Of a stretch of DNA of 64,000 nt, positions 56,961-64,000 are shown piece after piece. The stretch is from Fragilaria crotonensis (taxonomy: Eukaryota > Bacillariophyta > Fragilariophyceae > Fragilariales > Fragilariaceae), in NCBI GenBank assembly GCA_022925895.1, contig JAKSYS010000030.1, forward strand, positions 1 through 64,000, in the 5' to 3' direction. How positions within the stretch are numbered: position 1 is the stretch's first letter; each line of letters starts with the position of its first letter. Under the pieces are notes generated by a model, which saw nothing but the letters and a program-made list of their open reading frames with translations, did no database searches and had not been told where the DNA came from. The position numbers were made by a program, and so were the translations under genes.

Positions 56961-58405
56961 GCACAAAACTCTTTCAGGGAGTCAAAATCCTTCCCAATGG
57001 GCTCCAGCTATCTTTGAAGGACTGGTGGACTTTACTTGCTGAGTGATTTGCATCCAATTGTAGCTTCATTCCTTCATCTTTGAGGAATCCTCAAACATCG
57101 GAATTGGGCATCGACATTTTCAATGTCTTTCTCTGCTTGGCGGCCGAAGTTTGTACACAGCATCAAACATTCCACACAGGACACGCCTGTCGAGACCGGA
57201 TCACGTGTACAAACCTGCACAGCATACTTCATCTCCCAATCCTGATGGAATTTCACAGCACCCTTGGGCTTCTTGCTGGACGTCATGGAGAGTAGTTGGT
57301 AAGTTCTGAAGTGATGTCCAACAACTTTAACAAGGTCGCTTGTTTGACGATGAAAGTTTGACTATTTTTAACACGGCATTGTACAAGAGAAAAGTGCCAG
57401 TAACCCTTAAATTCGGGAGTTTCTACGACCTTAATTTCGGGAAAACTCCCAAAGATAAAAAACCTGACGCAGTCTCGAGCTTGATATCTTCCTCAACCTT
57501 CAAGTTCGCCTGTCCACGGCCACCCAAGTCCCTTTCTCCATCAGTATCATCGGCATGTCGAAATCCGTGAAGATGTATACTCAAATTGTTGTAATAAAAA
57601 CCACATTGAGGAATAAATGATCTTACACATATTAGATGAACAATGACAAGAACTAACCATTCAGCGGAATTGCATGATCGACCGGATGAATACAAAATAC
57701 ACGCGATGAAATAAGATAATTCGGCGCTCCACATGGCCATGGAATGATTTTTCTTGACACGTGTAACCTTTTGCTTGACACGATCGATTATTGACCTCCC
57801 TACCGCTGCGAAACGGATACTTCCGAATGGTCCGAAATAGGTTTCGAAAGCACTAAAAGGTGTCCGAGTTCCGATCAAATATCGCTACCAATAGGGATGG
57901 TATGTGATGTCAATCAGGCCCAGGACAATATCTGTCGGGGTGAAGTAGCGTGGTACTACATTACTAGTAGGTAGCAGCATGAGCAGTGAGCAGTTTTGAA
58001 TTATGCTGTATGAAGTACAAGTACTGGTATGAATGGTACTGTAGCGCAGTATATCTGTTACTCCAGTACTCTCGTACTGAAATGTACTCCGCGGAGTATG
58101 AAATTTCTGATTTCGTGTACAGTATAATAAATAAAATAAATACTCATCGTGCACGACTCGAGCGACCACGCCAAGTTGTCAATTCGCAGGTCATATCAGG
58201 TCAGGCATATTGCCTAGCGACAAATACGAATTGTCCTCTATCTTGTGGGTGCCATTCTCTATGTAAACTGTGGTATGCCGTGATGTTGCATATGGAATTT
58301 AATCGAAGTACAAAAGTACAAGTACCCGGGTTCTGAGGGCCCTTTTGCCACAACAATGCAAACAACAAGGGACAAATAGTTGCGTTGCAACAGGAGCTAA
58401 CCAAC
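56961..58405. other. Gene-poor region downstream of the CRAL-TRIO remnant
   Basis: About 1.4 kb. It holds some short frames of doubtful status (one at 57074-57286 listed separately, one on the minus strand at 57423-57878), and a GTAC-rich stretch at 58000-58110 that lies upstream of the SAM-domain gene. Confidence 0.45.
57074..57286 (-). CDS. Doubtful small frame, 70 residues
   Basis: From an ATG at 57286. It reads KGAVKFHQDWEMKYAVQVC and then SCVECLMLCTNFGRQ, with a CxxC pair and further Cys, like one edge of a zinc-binding domain. I do not recognise it. It could be an exon or remnant of a larger broken gene; the frame at 57423-57878 on the same strand might belong with it. Weakly supported. 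Confidence 0.25.
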   Translation of the reverse strand: MTSSKKPKGAVKFHQDWEMKYAVQVCTRDPVSTGVSCVECLMLCTNFGRQAEKDIENVDAQFRCLRIPQR

Positions 58406-60364
58406 ATGAACAGCACAAGAGAACCTATGCCCTTGGGACAAACGTTGCAGCGTGCTGTACCGATTGTTTCGAGCGTGACAGAGATCCTCACCCAGATCAA
58501 GCTAAGTCACTATGCGGATATCTTTGAAATCCATTGCGTCCATACCTACTCCGATTTGAAAAGGCTCACGGAGGCCCAGATGAAGGAGATGGGGATTTGG
58601 AAAGTCGGAGAAAGGAATAGATTAATCCATTGGATAGACCAGAGTCTTCGCACTCGTAACTTGACAGACGAATCAGACTCGAGACCTGCTCCCCTACGAC
58701 GTGGTGCCAGCTCCATGGAGGACGAAAACGCGGTCCCGCGAACCGCGCGAGAGATGACTGTGACTGTGTCTGGTGCTGGCATCAAAGAAGTCAACGGGAA
58801 CTACGAAGTTTCAGGAGAACGGGATGGTGTACCTAAATACAGGAAGAGCACTTTCTGGAAAGGAAGCCAAGTGGACGTGGTACTGTTTCGATGTCGCGTG
58901 GCGGATGGCACACGACCCTGGTTCATTTCAATTGTCCCAATTAATCAGGTACCTGGAACTCATCTTGATATCGATTTTTATAAATCAGTACTGCCACATC
59001 AAGACTCTACGGCAGATGTGCCTCCTGAGAGAGGGTGGTCCGTTTGTCAAGATGGTGTTGCTCCAGCACCCATTGTGGAAGTTGGCAGAGCACAACGTTT
59101 GGCAAGTGGAGCGTCCATCTCACATAGGACACTCCCAGCTGTACAAAACGACACATCCTCATCATTTGTTACGGCCCGAGCCTCATTCGCACATTCGAAG
59201 GAAGCGATGGTCGGTGTGAAAATCATGATTGAGAACGCTGGGACAATGATTGTAAACGGAATTTACACTCCCGCTGTAGGTGAGGACGGCCTTGCCGTAT
59301 ACACGAAAGGAATTTATTGGGAAGGACGTCGGCAAAGCATCCTTGTGTTTCGGTGCAATGATCTAGAAAAACCCACGCGATGGTTCATTTCTTGCGTTCC
59401 GTTTGGCGTTATGTCAGGGGAAAACAGGATCGTTGACTATTACGATGCTCCTGTCACGACGGACAAAACTGACCTGCCACCTCAACATGGGTGGATCCAG
59501 GCAGAAGGTGGTGTCTATCCACCACCGAAACTGGTTTTCCTCACGCTTAACCCATCCGAAGAGTACGAACATCGACACGATAGTTATGATCGTTCCTCGA
59601 CCAGTTCCAGGTCGCTAAGTTCCAACTTACATAGCCACCAATTCAGTGTTGGTTGCTCGACCAGTACCGCTCCAGTACGGCCAAGCCAAGCAACGCACCA
59701 TCGGTCATCGAGAGCCATGCACAGTATCAACACAAACGAAACAAGCTTGTCAACCAGTAAGGCTGGTTGTATGGATCGAAAGAGCTTGCGGGTGCAGGGT
59801 GCGAGTCTGTCTTTTATAGATGGTATTTACGTCGCCTGCGGAAAGTTCGACTCGGTCGCGAAGTTTCAAAAAGAAGTCATTTATAAGGGTTGTAATCGTA
59901 CACTGACGCTGTTCCGATGTCGTGTACAGGGAAACAAACGACGTTGGTACATCTCCATTGTGCCATCACGATGTGCCCCAGGGACCAAACACGATACAGA
60001 CTTCTACACAGCACCAGCGAAAAGTTTATACGACGCGCTTCCTCCAAGAAGTGGTTGGGTGGCTGTCGGTGAAGGAAGAGGTCAGCCCCCATGTTTATTT
60101 TTCGGCGGCGGCGACAACAAATCCACAGCTGATGACAATTCTGAGGAGGAGCTGCAATTGACAACCGAATTGACGTTTGACGATGGAGTGGAGAATTCAT
60201 CTGAAGATGAACCGGTGCAAGAATTAACCCCGAGAACAAAGAGCGGGCGCAAGTTGTCGCGTTGGAATCCAATGAAGATCCTTTCCAACAGGGACTCTCA
60301 GTCGCGTCAATCGAAATTGGTTACCGACATCAATACTCTTGAAGTGCTAACAGCCATCCCGTAG
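58406..60364 (+). CDS. SAM-domain protein with three copies of an unnamed domain
   Basis: 652 residues, start ATG 58406. A SAM domain spans about 20-75 (LTQIKLSHYADIFEIH, then LTEAQMKEMGIWKVGERNRL). Three copies of a roughly 105-residue unit follow at about 120-225, 272-380 and 462-567. Shared pattern: V-x-G-A at the start, NG-x-Y, a DG/DS turn, K-x-x-x-[YW]-[KE]-G, LFRC or VFRC, R-W-[FY]-IS-x-VP, PGT-x-x-D-x-DFY, LPP-x-x-GW and a Pro-rich end. The second copy has lost PGT and the DFY Phe (DYY). Ser-rich linkers separate the copies; the tail is acidic then basic. I know no family name for the unit. SAM domains mediate protein or RNA contacts, so a scaffold role is possible. Confidence 0.75.
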   Translation: MNSTREPMPLGQTLQRAVPIVSSVTEILTQIKLSHYADIFEIHCVHTYSDLKRLTEAQMKEMGIWKVGERNRLIHWIDQSLRTRNLTDESDSRPAPLRRGASSMEDENAVPRTAREMTVTVSGAGIKEVNGNYEVSGERDGVPKYRKSTFWKGSQVDVVLFRCRVADGTRPWFISIVPINQVPGTHLDIDFYKSVLPHQDSTADVPPERGWSVCQDGVAPAPIVEVGRAQRLASGASISHRTLPAVQNDTSSSFVTARASFAHSKEAMVGVKIMIENAGTMIVNGIYTPAVGEDGLAVYTKGIYWEGRRQSILVFRCNDLEKPTRWFISCVPFGVMSGENRIVDYYDAPVTTDKTDLPPQHGWIQAEGGVYPPPKLVFLTLNPSEEYEHRHDSYDRSSTSSRSLSSNLHSHQFSVGCSTSTAPVRPSQATHHRSSRAMHSINTNETSLSTSKAGCMDRKSLRVQGASLSFIDGIYVACGKFDSVAKFQKEVIYKGCNRTLTLFRCRVQGNKRRWYISIVPSRCAPGTKHDTDFYTAPAKSLYDALPPRSGWVAVGEGRGQPPCLFFGGGDNKSTADDNSEEELQLTTELTFDDGVENSSEDEPVQELTPRTKSGRKLSRWNPMKILSNRDSQSRQSKLVTDINTLEVLTAIP

Positions 60365-60470
60365 TTCGTAGAACGGACAAAGATTGCCGTCATGATACGA
60401 AGAAATCTAGATTCATGAACGTTCGTGGAGGCATACGAAACATACTCTCGTAGTCGCCACGTTTCAGTAA

Positions 60471-60881
60471 TCATGCTGCTTTCTGATGATAGCACTGTCC
60501 TGTTCCTAGGCGCATCACTGCTTCGGCTCCTCCAAAGGATTTGAGCAATCCTGGCGGTAGAAACCCGCCTTCACATGCGCATCTCCAATTGTTGTCACTA
60601 TTGCTACCGGAAGCAAGCACTGGATCATCGTCGTCGTCGTCGTTATTCGCACTGGGGAGCGGCGGATCAGCGTGGAAAGGTACAACAATGCTGCCTTTGT
60701 TTTCGTACACAGATACCGTGGCTTCCTCTCTGGATTCATGTTGCGAGAGAGTCGCCTCGCCATCGCCGGAGGTGGACGCGGAATCGGACCCAACAACGAG
60801 CCACATATTGACAATCAAAATTGCCGTGAGTGAGGTGACGATAGCCATGAGCAACGAGCCGAATGAGACGTCAATTGGCAT
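60471..60881 (-). CDS. Small single-pass membrane protein, unknown
   Basis: 136 residues from the ATG at 60881 (MPIDVSFGSLL). One membrane segment near the start (SLLMAIVTSLTAILIVNMWLVV). Then an acidic Ser/Asp-rich stretch with DDDDDDP, and a C-terminal part with WRCACEGGFLPPGLLKSFGG, AEAVMRLGTGQCY. Three Cys near the end may form disulfides if the tail is lumenal. Not recognised. Convergent with the SAM-domain gene. Confidence 0.5.
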   Translation of the reverse strand: MPIDVSFGSLLMAIVTSLTAILIVNMWLVVGSDSASTSGDGEATLSQHESREEATVSVYENKGSIVVPFHADPPLPSANNDDDDDDPVLASGSNSDNNWRCACEGGFLPPGLLKSFGGAEAVMRLGTGQCYHQKAA

Positions 60882-61718
60882 TCTGTTGCCACTTGATTTA
60901 ATCTCGGGAAAGATCACTATGATGAATCCTAGGAGTACGGAGCATCTGGTAACGCGTTACGCGCTTTTTCCTGGAATTGATGTCACTGAGAACTGAGAAG
61001 TGAGGAGTGATTTCGATGAGCTGATGTCTGATTCCGTGCACATGGCTCCATCGACCGTCGACTAAAATTTCCTAGCGGTAGTACTAGTACCTAACGGCTA
61101 CCGGCATGCCTTTCACGTGTATAGTAATGTTGGTTACGGTACCAGGTACGTACTGGAGTACTTAGTTCGAAGTACAAGGTACAAATACACTGGTACTTGT
61201 ACTTCTGGTACTTGTACTTTAGTGCCCCAGCAGTTGGAACTCAGATGCACAGCACCTTGAACCTTCTAAACTTGTAAGTTCCAGATGTGTCACACGACCA
61301 ATATCACGACTAGATTTGAAACGAAAATGTCATGTTTCTTGAAATCTATGTCCGACGACCGAAGGTATGACTTTCGCGGAAGTCTTAGAAGCGACGACAT
61401 TGGAGTACAGTACTGTAATACGGTGGTTGAGTACATTAAAGTCACGATGCCAGGACCTGTTAATGACTTCGAGCGAACTTTTGACGCTTAAGGCCACCAC
61501 TACATACAACACTGATATGACATATGCATACATACGAGCGCAATATGTCAATGGAGCGAGGCATGCGCAAATTTGTCGAACGTTTGGACTAATACCGAAC
61601 CAAACGCGAGTCAAGTTTTTCGTCGTGGGTAGTAGAGTGTGGGTGTTGCGGTTGCGGCGTATGTGCTTGCTCGTCCACGGAACAAACAACTGATTCTATA
61701 TTGAAACAAGAATTAGCC
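60882..61718. other. GTAC-rich divergent intergenic region
   Basis: 837 bp between divergent genes. 61075-61225 is packed with GGTAC, AGTACTT and GTACTTGTACTT words. A 108-residue plus frame at 61367-61693 and an overlapping minus frame exist but look like chance frames; I do not call them. Confidence 0.45.
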
Positions 61719-63278
61719 ATGATGGTGCAGCAAACGATGTTGACGATTCTGATGTTATGCGCAACGGCAGCTTCTGCGGTCCGTATCCACAACATGCATT
61801 TGGACGAGGAGCCACTGGAAAGAAGACTACTCAGAAGGAGGTTGGATCAAAGCAATTCAAATTCACCCGAATCGCATCGCGTTCAATCCCTTCCACTACT
61901 CGATAATCTTCCATTTGATCTCTATTCAGGCCTCCTGAAGGCATCCGAGGATGGAGACAAGAACTTCTTTTATTGGCTTGTGGCTCCAGAAGATCCTGCG
62001 GCGAAAGTATCACCCGATACCCCTCTACTCATTTGGCTCAATGGCGGACCCGGATGCTCCAGTAGCGATGGGTTTTTCCTTGAAAACGGACCAGTGCGGT
62101 TTGAAAAACAAACTGATGGCCAGTGGAAGCTCGTACAGAATCCTTTTTCGTGGCATCTAGCGCCAGCATGGGTGCTTTACATCGACCAACCAGTGGGAAC
62201 TGGCCTATCGGTGACACATTCACAAAACTACCCGAAAGACGATACAGAAGTCAACGTTGACTTTCACTTCTTTCTGGAGGAGTTCCTCCTCTTCTACGGC
62301 GACTTCTTCCTGCAAGAGAATCGCCTTTCCTCGAGAAATCCTATTTTCTTCTCGGGAGAATCCCACGGTGGTCATTACATTCCAAGTATGATGGACTACA
62401 TCTTGTCCAACCCAGTCCCAAGTCGGATCCAAATATCGTTTGGTGGGGCCGCCATTGGAAACGGGTGGATTGATCCATTCAACCAGTATGCTGCTGCGGA
62501 GCAGGCATATGGTATGGGGCTTATCAATATGGCGCAAAAGGCTCATCTTGACGAGCAAGAGAAAGAATGTCAACGAAACCTTTCCAACCAAGTGTTGAAC
62601 TCCCCCATTTGCTTCGCCTTGTTAGACACCATTGTGGAGCAGTCTCACGGAGCAAATGCCCCAACTCATGTTTCCATGTATGATGGAACTAGAGTGGAGA
62701 GAAAGGGATCAGCGCGCATTTTTCCGAAGTACCACGATTTGGTGGAAAGTTATCTCGGACGCAGAACAGCGACAAGTGGGACAATCCAAGTGGATTACCA
62801 AGAAGTGATGCGCGCCATCCATGCCACCGAGACCATTGAGGTGAATCAGCAGTACAAGGAATGTGCCGACCCTCCGTACGAAGCCTTGAAACATCAAGAT
62901 GGATTGGGAGTGGTTCCTCAGATTGCTCGGTTGCTAGAAAACAATGTCCGTCTGATATTCTACAATGGCATGAATGACTTGGTTTGCAATCATATTGGAA
63001 CGGAGAAGGCTCTTATGAGGATTCCCTGGTCGCAGGCAGCAGATTGGTCGATGGCACCTAGATTCACTTGGAATTTGGAGACTGGCTCGACTCCTGCTGC
63101 ATACGTCCACGAGTACAAGAACCTAGTGTATCTCAAGATCCCAAATGCTGGCCACATGGTACCTCAGGATCAGCCTGAGGTGTCCCTCAAGATGATACAA
63201 AAGATGCTCCGGGGCGAGTCGTTTAAATTGTATCCGCAATACCTCGACCGAACGAATCCGGCGGAGACGTCGTGTTGA
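61719..63278 (+). CDS. Serine carboxypeptidase (family S10), secreted or vacuolar
   Basis: 519 residues from ATG 61719; a second ATG follows at once at 61722. Signal peptide MMVQQTMLTILMLCATAASA. A basic RRLLRRRL stretch may mark a propeptide cut. The S10 fold is clear: NFFYWLVAPE, PLLIWLNGGPGCSSSDGFF, ENGPVRF, then NPFSWHLAPAWVLYIDQPVGTG. The catalytic Ser lies in FFSGESHGGHYIP, where most members have GESYAG; the Asp is in IFYNGMNDLVCNH and the His in NAGHMVPQDQP. All three catalytic residues are present. It removes C-terminal residues from peptides at acid pH in vacuoles or outside the cell. Length is normal and the frame is intact. Confidence 0.92.
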   Translation: MMVQQTMLTILMLCATAASAVRIHNMHLDEEPLERRLLRRRLDQSNSNSPESHRVQSLPLLDNLPFDLYSGLLKASEDGDKNFFYWLVAPEDPAAKVSPDTPLLIWLNGGPGCSSSDGFFLENGPVRFEKQTDGQWKLVQNPFSWHLAPAWVLYIDQPVGTGLSVTHSQNYPKDDTEVNVDFHFFLEEFLLFYGDFFLQENRLSSRNPIFFSGESHGGHYIPSMMDYILSNPVPSRIQISFGGAAIGNGWIDPFNQYAAAEQAYGMGLINMAQKAHLDEQEKECQRNLSNQVLNSPICFALLDTIVEQSHGANAPTHVSMYDGTRVERKGSARIFPKYHDLVESYLGRRTATSGTIQVDYQEVMRAIHATETIEVNQQYKECADPPYEALKHQDGLGVVPQIARLLENNVRLIFYNGMNDLVCNHIGTEKALMRIPWSQAADWSMAPRFTWNLETGSTPAAYVHEYKNLVYLKIPNAGHMVPQDQPEVSLKMIQKMLRGESFKLYPQYLDRTNPAETSC

Positions 63279-63488
63279 GATTTTGGCACGTCATACACAA
63301 ATCTATTGTTAAAATAGCTGTACAATAGCAGATTAGACGTACAAGCAGAATCTAATCCACTTCGCTAATCAGTACATCAACAATGATAAAGGAATGAATA
63401 GGACGACTCCTTCATGTTGCTGTCGTGTGCTGCGCAATCGCCTTCTGTCAGCATGTCCTCAACACTTCTTCCCGAACAATAGTGCCGC

Positions 63489-63653
63489 CTATGATGCAGC
63501 ATCGTCCTTGGTACCTTGTCCTTTGTCTTTCTTGAGGCAGCCAACGGTGACTTTCTGAAAGAGTCGCGAAAACTTCTTCATCTTTTTGGCTTGATTGCTC
63601 AATCGTTGCATTTTCTTGCCGAACGCTAGAAGTTGTTTGGTGTAATCTGCCAT
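63489..63653 (-). CDS. Possible 54-residue basic protein
   Basis: A short frame from ATG 63653 to TAG at 63489. It reads MADYTKQLLAFGKKMQRLSN, then Lys-rich helical sequence (QAKKMKKFSRLFQKV), one Cys and a KDKGQGTKDD tail. The regular spacing of hydrophobic and basic residues suggests an amphipathic helix. Not recognised. A longer frame covers the same DNA (63448-63708) but has poorer composition. Confidence 0.4.
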   Translation of the reverse strand: MADYTKQLLAFGKKMQRLSNQAKKMKKFSRLFQKVTVGCLKKDKGQGTKDDAAS

Positions 63654-64000
63654 GACGAATGTGATTGGTTTTTGGTTTTGACAAGTGGATGTTGAAACTC
63701 GAGGGCACGAAAGAAAGTTAGTTGACAGTCGATACGGATTACCTATGAGTGCGAATTGTGCGAGAAAGGTTCACCTCTGACATCCAAGGTGAATGCAGAA
63801 CAGCATTCTATGCATAGAAATGTTCTTGCTACAGAAGTAGTGTTCGTTTTGAAAAACACGATGACGTATTGCTCCGTCTTGGCCTCGGAAAATCATGTCC
63901 TTCGCAAAAATATTCTTCATGCATGAAAAATAGACGTTGTACTAATATATGATATATACTCCATTATCCCCTATTAGCTTTTTTGGGGTGCTGCTTGCTG
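63654..64000. other. Right end of window
   Basis: 347 bp of AT-rich sequence with paired words GCATAGAAATG and CATGCATG. It may hold the promoter of the small frame at 63489-63653. No gene seen. Confidence 0.35.

Noticed and set aside
57423-57878. Minus-strand frame of 151 residues
   Set aside because: Only its last 50 residues look protein-like; no domain, and it lies among remnants. Not enough to call a gene.
61330-61693. Overlapping frames on both strands (119 and 108 residues)
   Set aside because: Both strands are open over the same DNA, neither has recognisable content, and they sit in a promoter region.

Overview
The window reads as nuclear DNA of a eukaryotic alga, most likely a pennate diatom (inference). 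Genes are compact and lie on both strands. Introns are few, short (64-110 bp) and GT-AG. Many intergenic stretches are dense in GTAC words. A Copia element resembling the diatom CoDi group and a tyrosine-recombinase retroelement are present. The protein set (signal-anchored leucine-rich repeat protein, GT10 and GT61 glycosyltransferases, formin, RME-8, DPH6, GMP synthase) also fits a diatom. I could not fix the genus.

Layout. 4-11922 (-): a Copia-type LTR element of about 11.9 kb with about 0.9 kb LTRs that are roughly 99% identical. It is broken and unusually long, with some 4.5 kb of extra open reading frames between the 5' LTR and gag. 12015-41430: a dense block of host genes: an SRPBCC protein, a formin, a GT10 fucosyltransferase-like protein, an LRR membrane protein, diphthamide synthetase DPH6 with Rid domains, a thiopurine methyltransferase-like protein, an orphan, a giant RME-8/DNAJC13 protein, an aquaporin-like protein, a C19orf12-like protein and a tandem double GT61 protein. 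41710-51020 (-): a retroelement coding for a gag-like protein, reverse transcriptase, RNase H and tyrosine recombinase. It is bounded by split direct repeats in the order A1-genes-B1-A2-B2, the layout of Ngaro/PAT-type elements. 51539-64000: GMP synthase, an HMG-box-like protein, a CRAL-TRIO gene split by a hairpin-rich insert, a SAM protein with three copies of an unnamed domain, a small membrane protein, a serine carboxypeptidase and a possible 54-residue basic protein.

How the genes relate. There are no operons; neighbours are convergent or divergent housekeeping and secretory-pathway genes. GT10, GT61, the LRR protein and the carboxypeptidase all carry signal anchors or signal peptides and belong to the secretory or cell-surface system. 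RME-8, the CRAL-TRIO protein and the formin concern membrane traffic, lipid transfer and actin.

Two themes deserve attention. First, both retroelements look recently inserted, and the Copia 5' LTR ends only 92 bp before the SRPBCC start codon. Second, several otherwise well-conserved host genes change reading frame once, three of them at short homopolymer runs. This suggests either uncorrected base-calling indels or real allelic damage, and it matters for any gene model drawn here.
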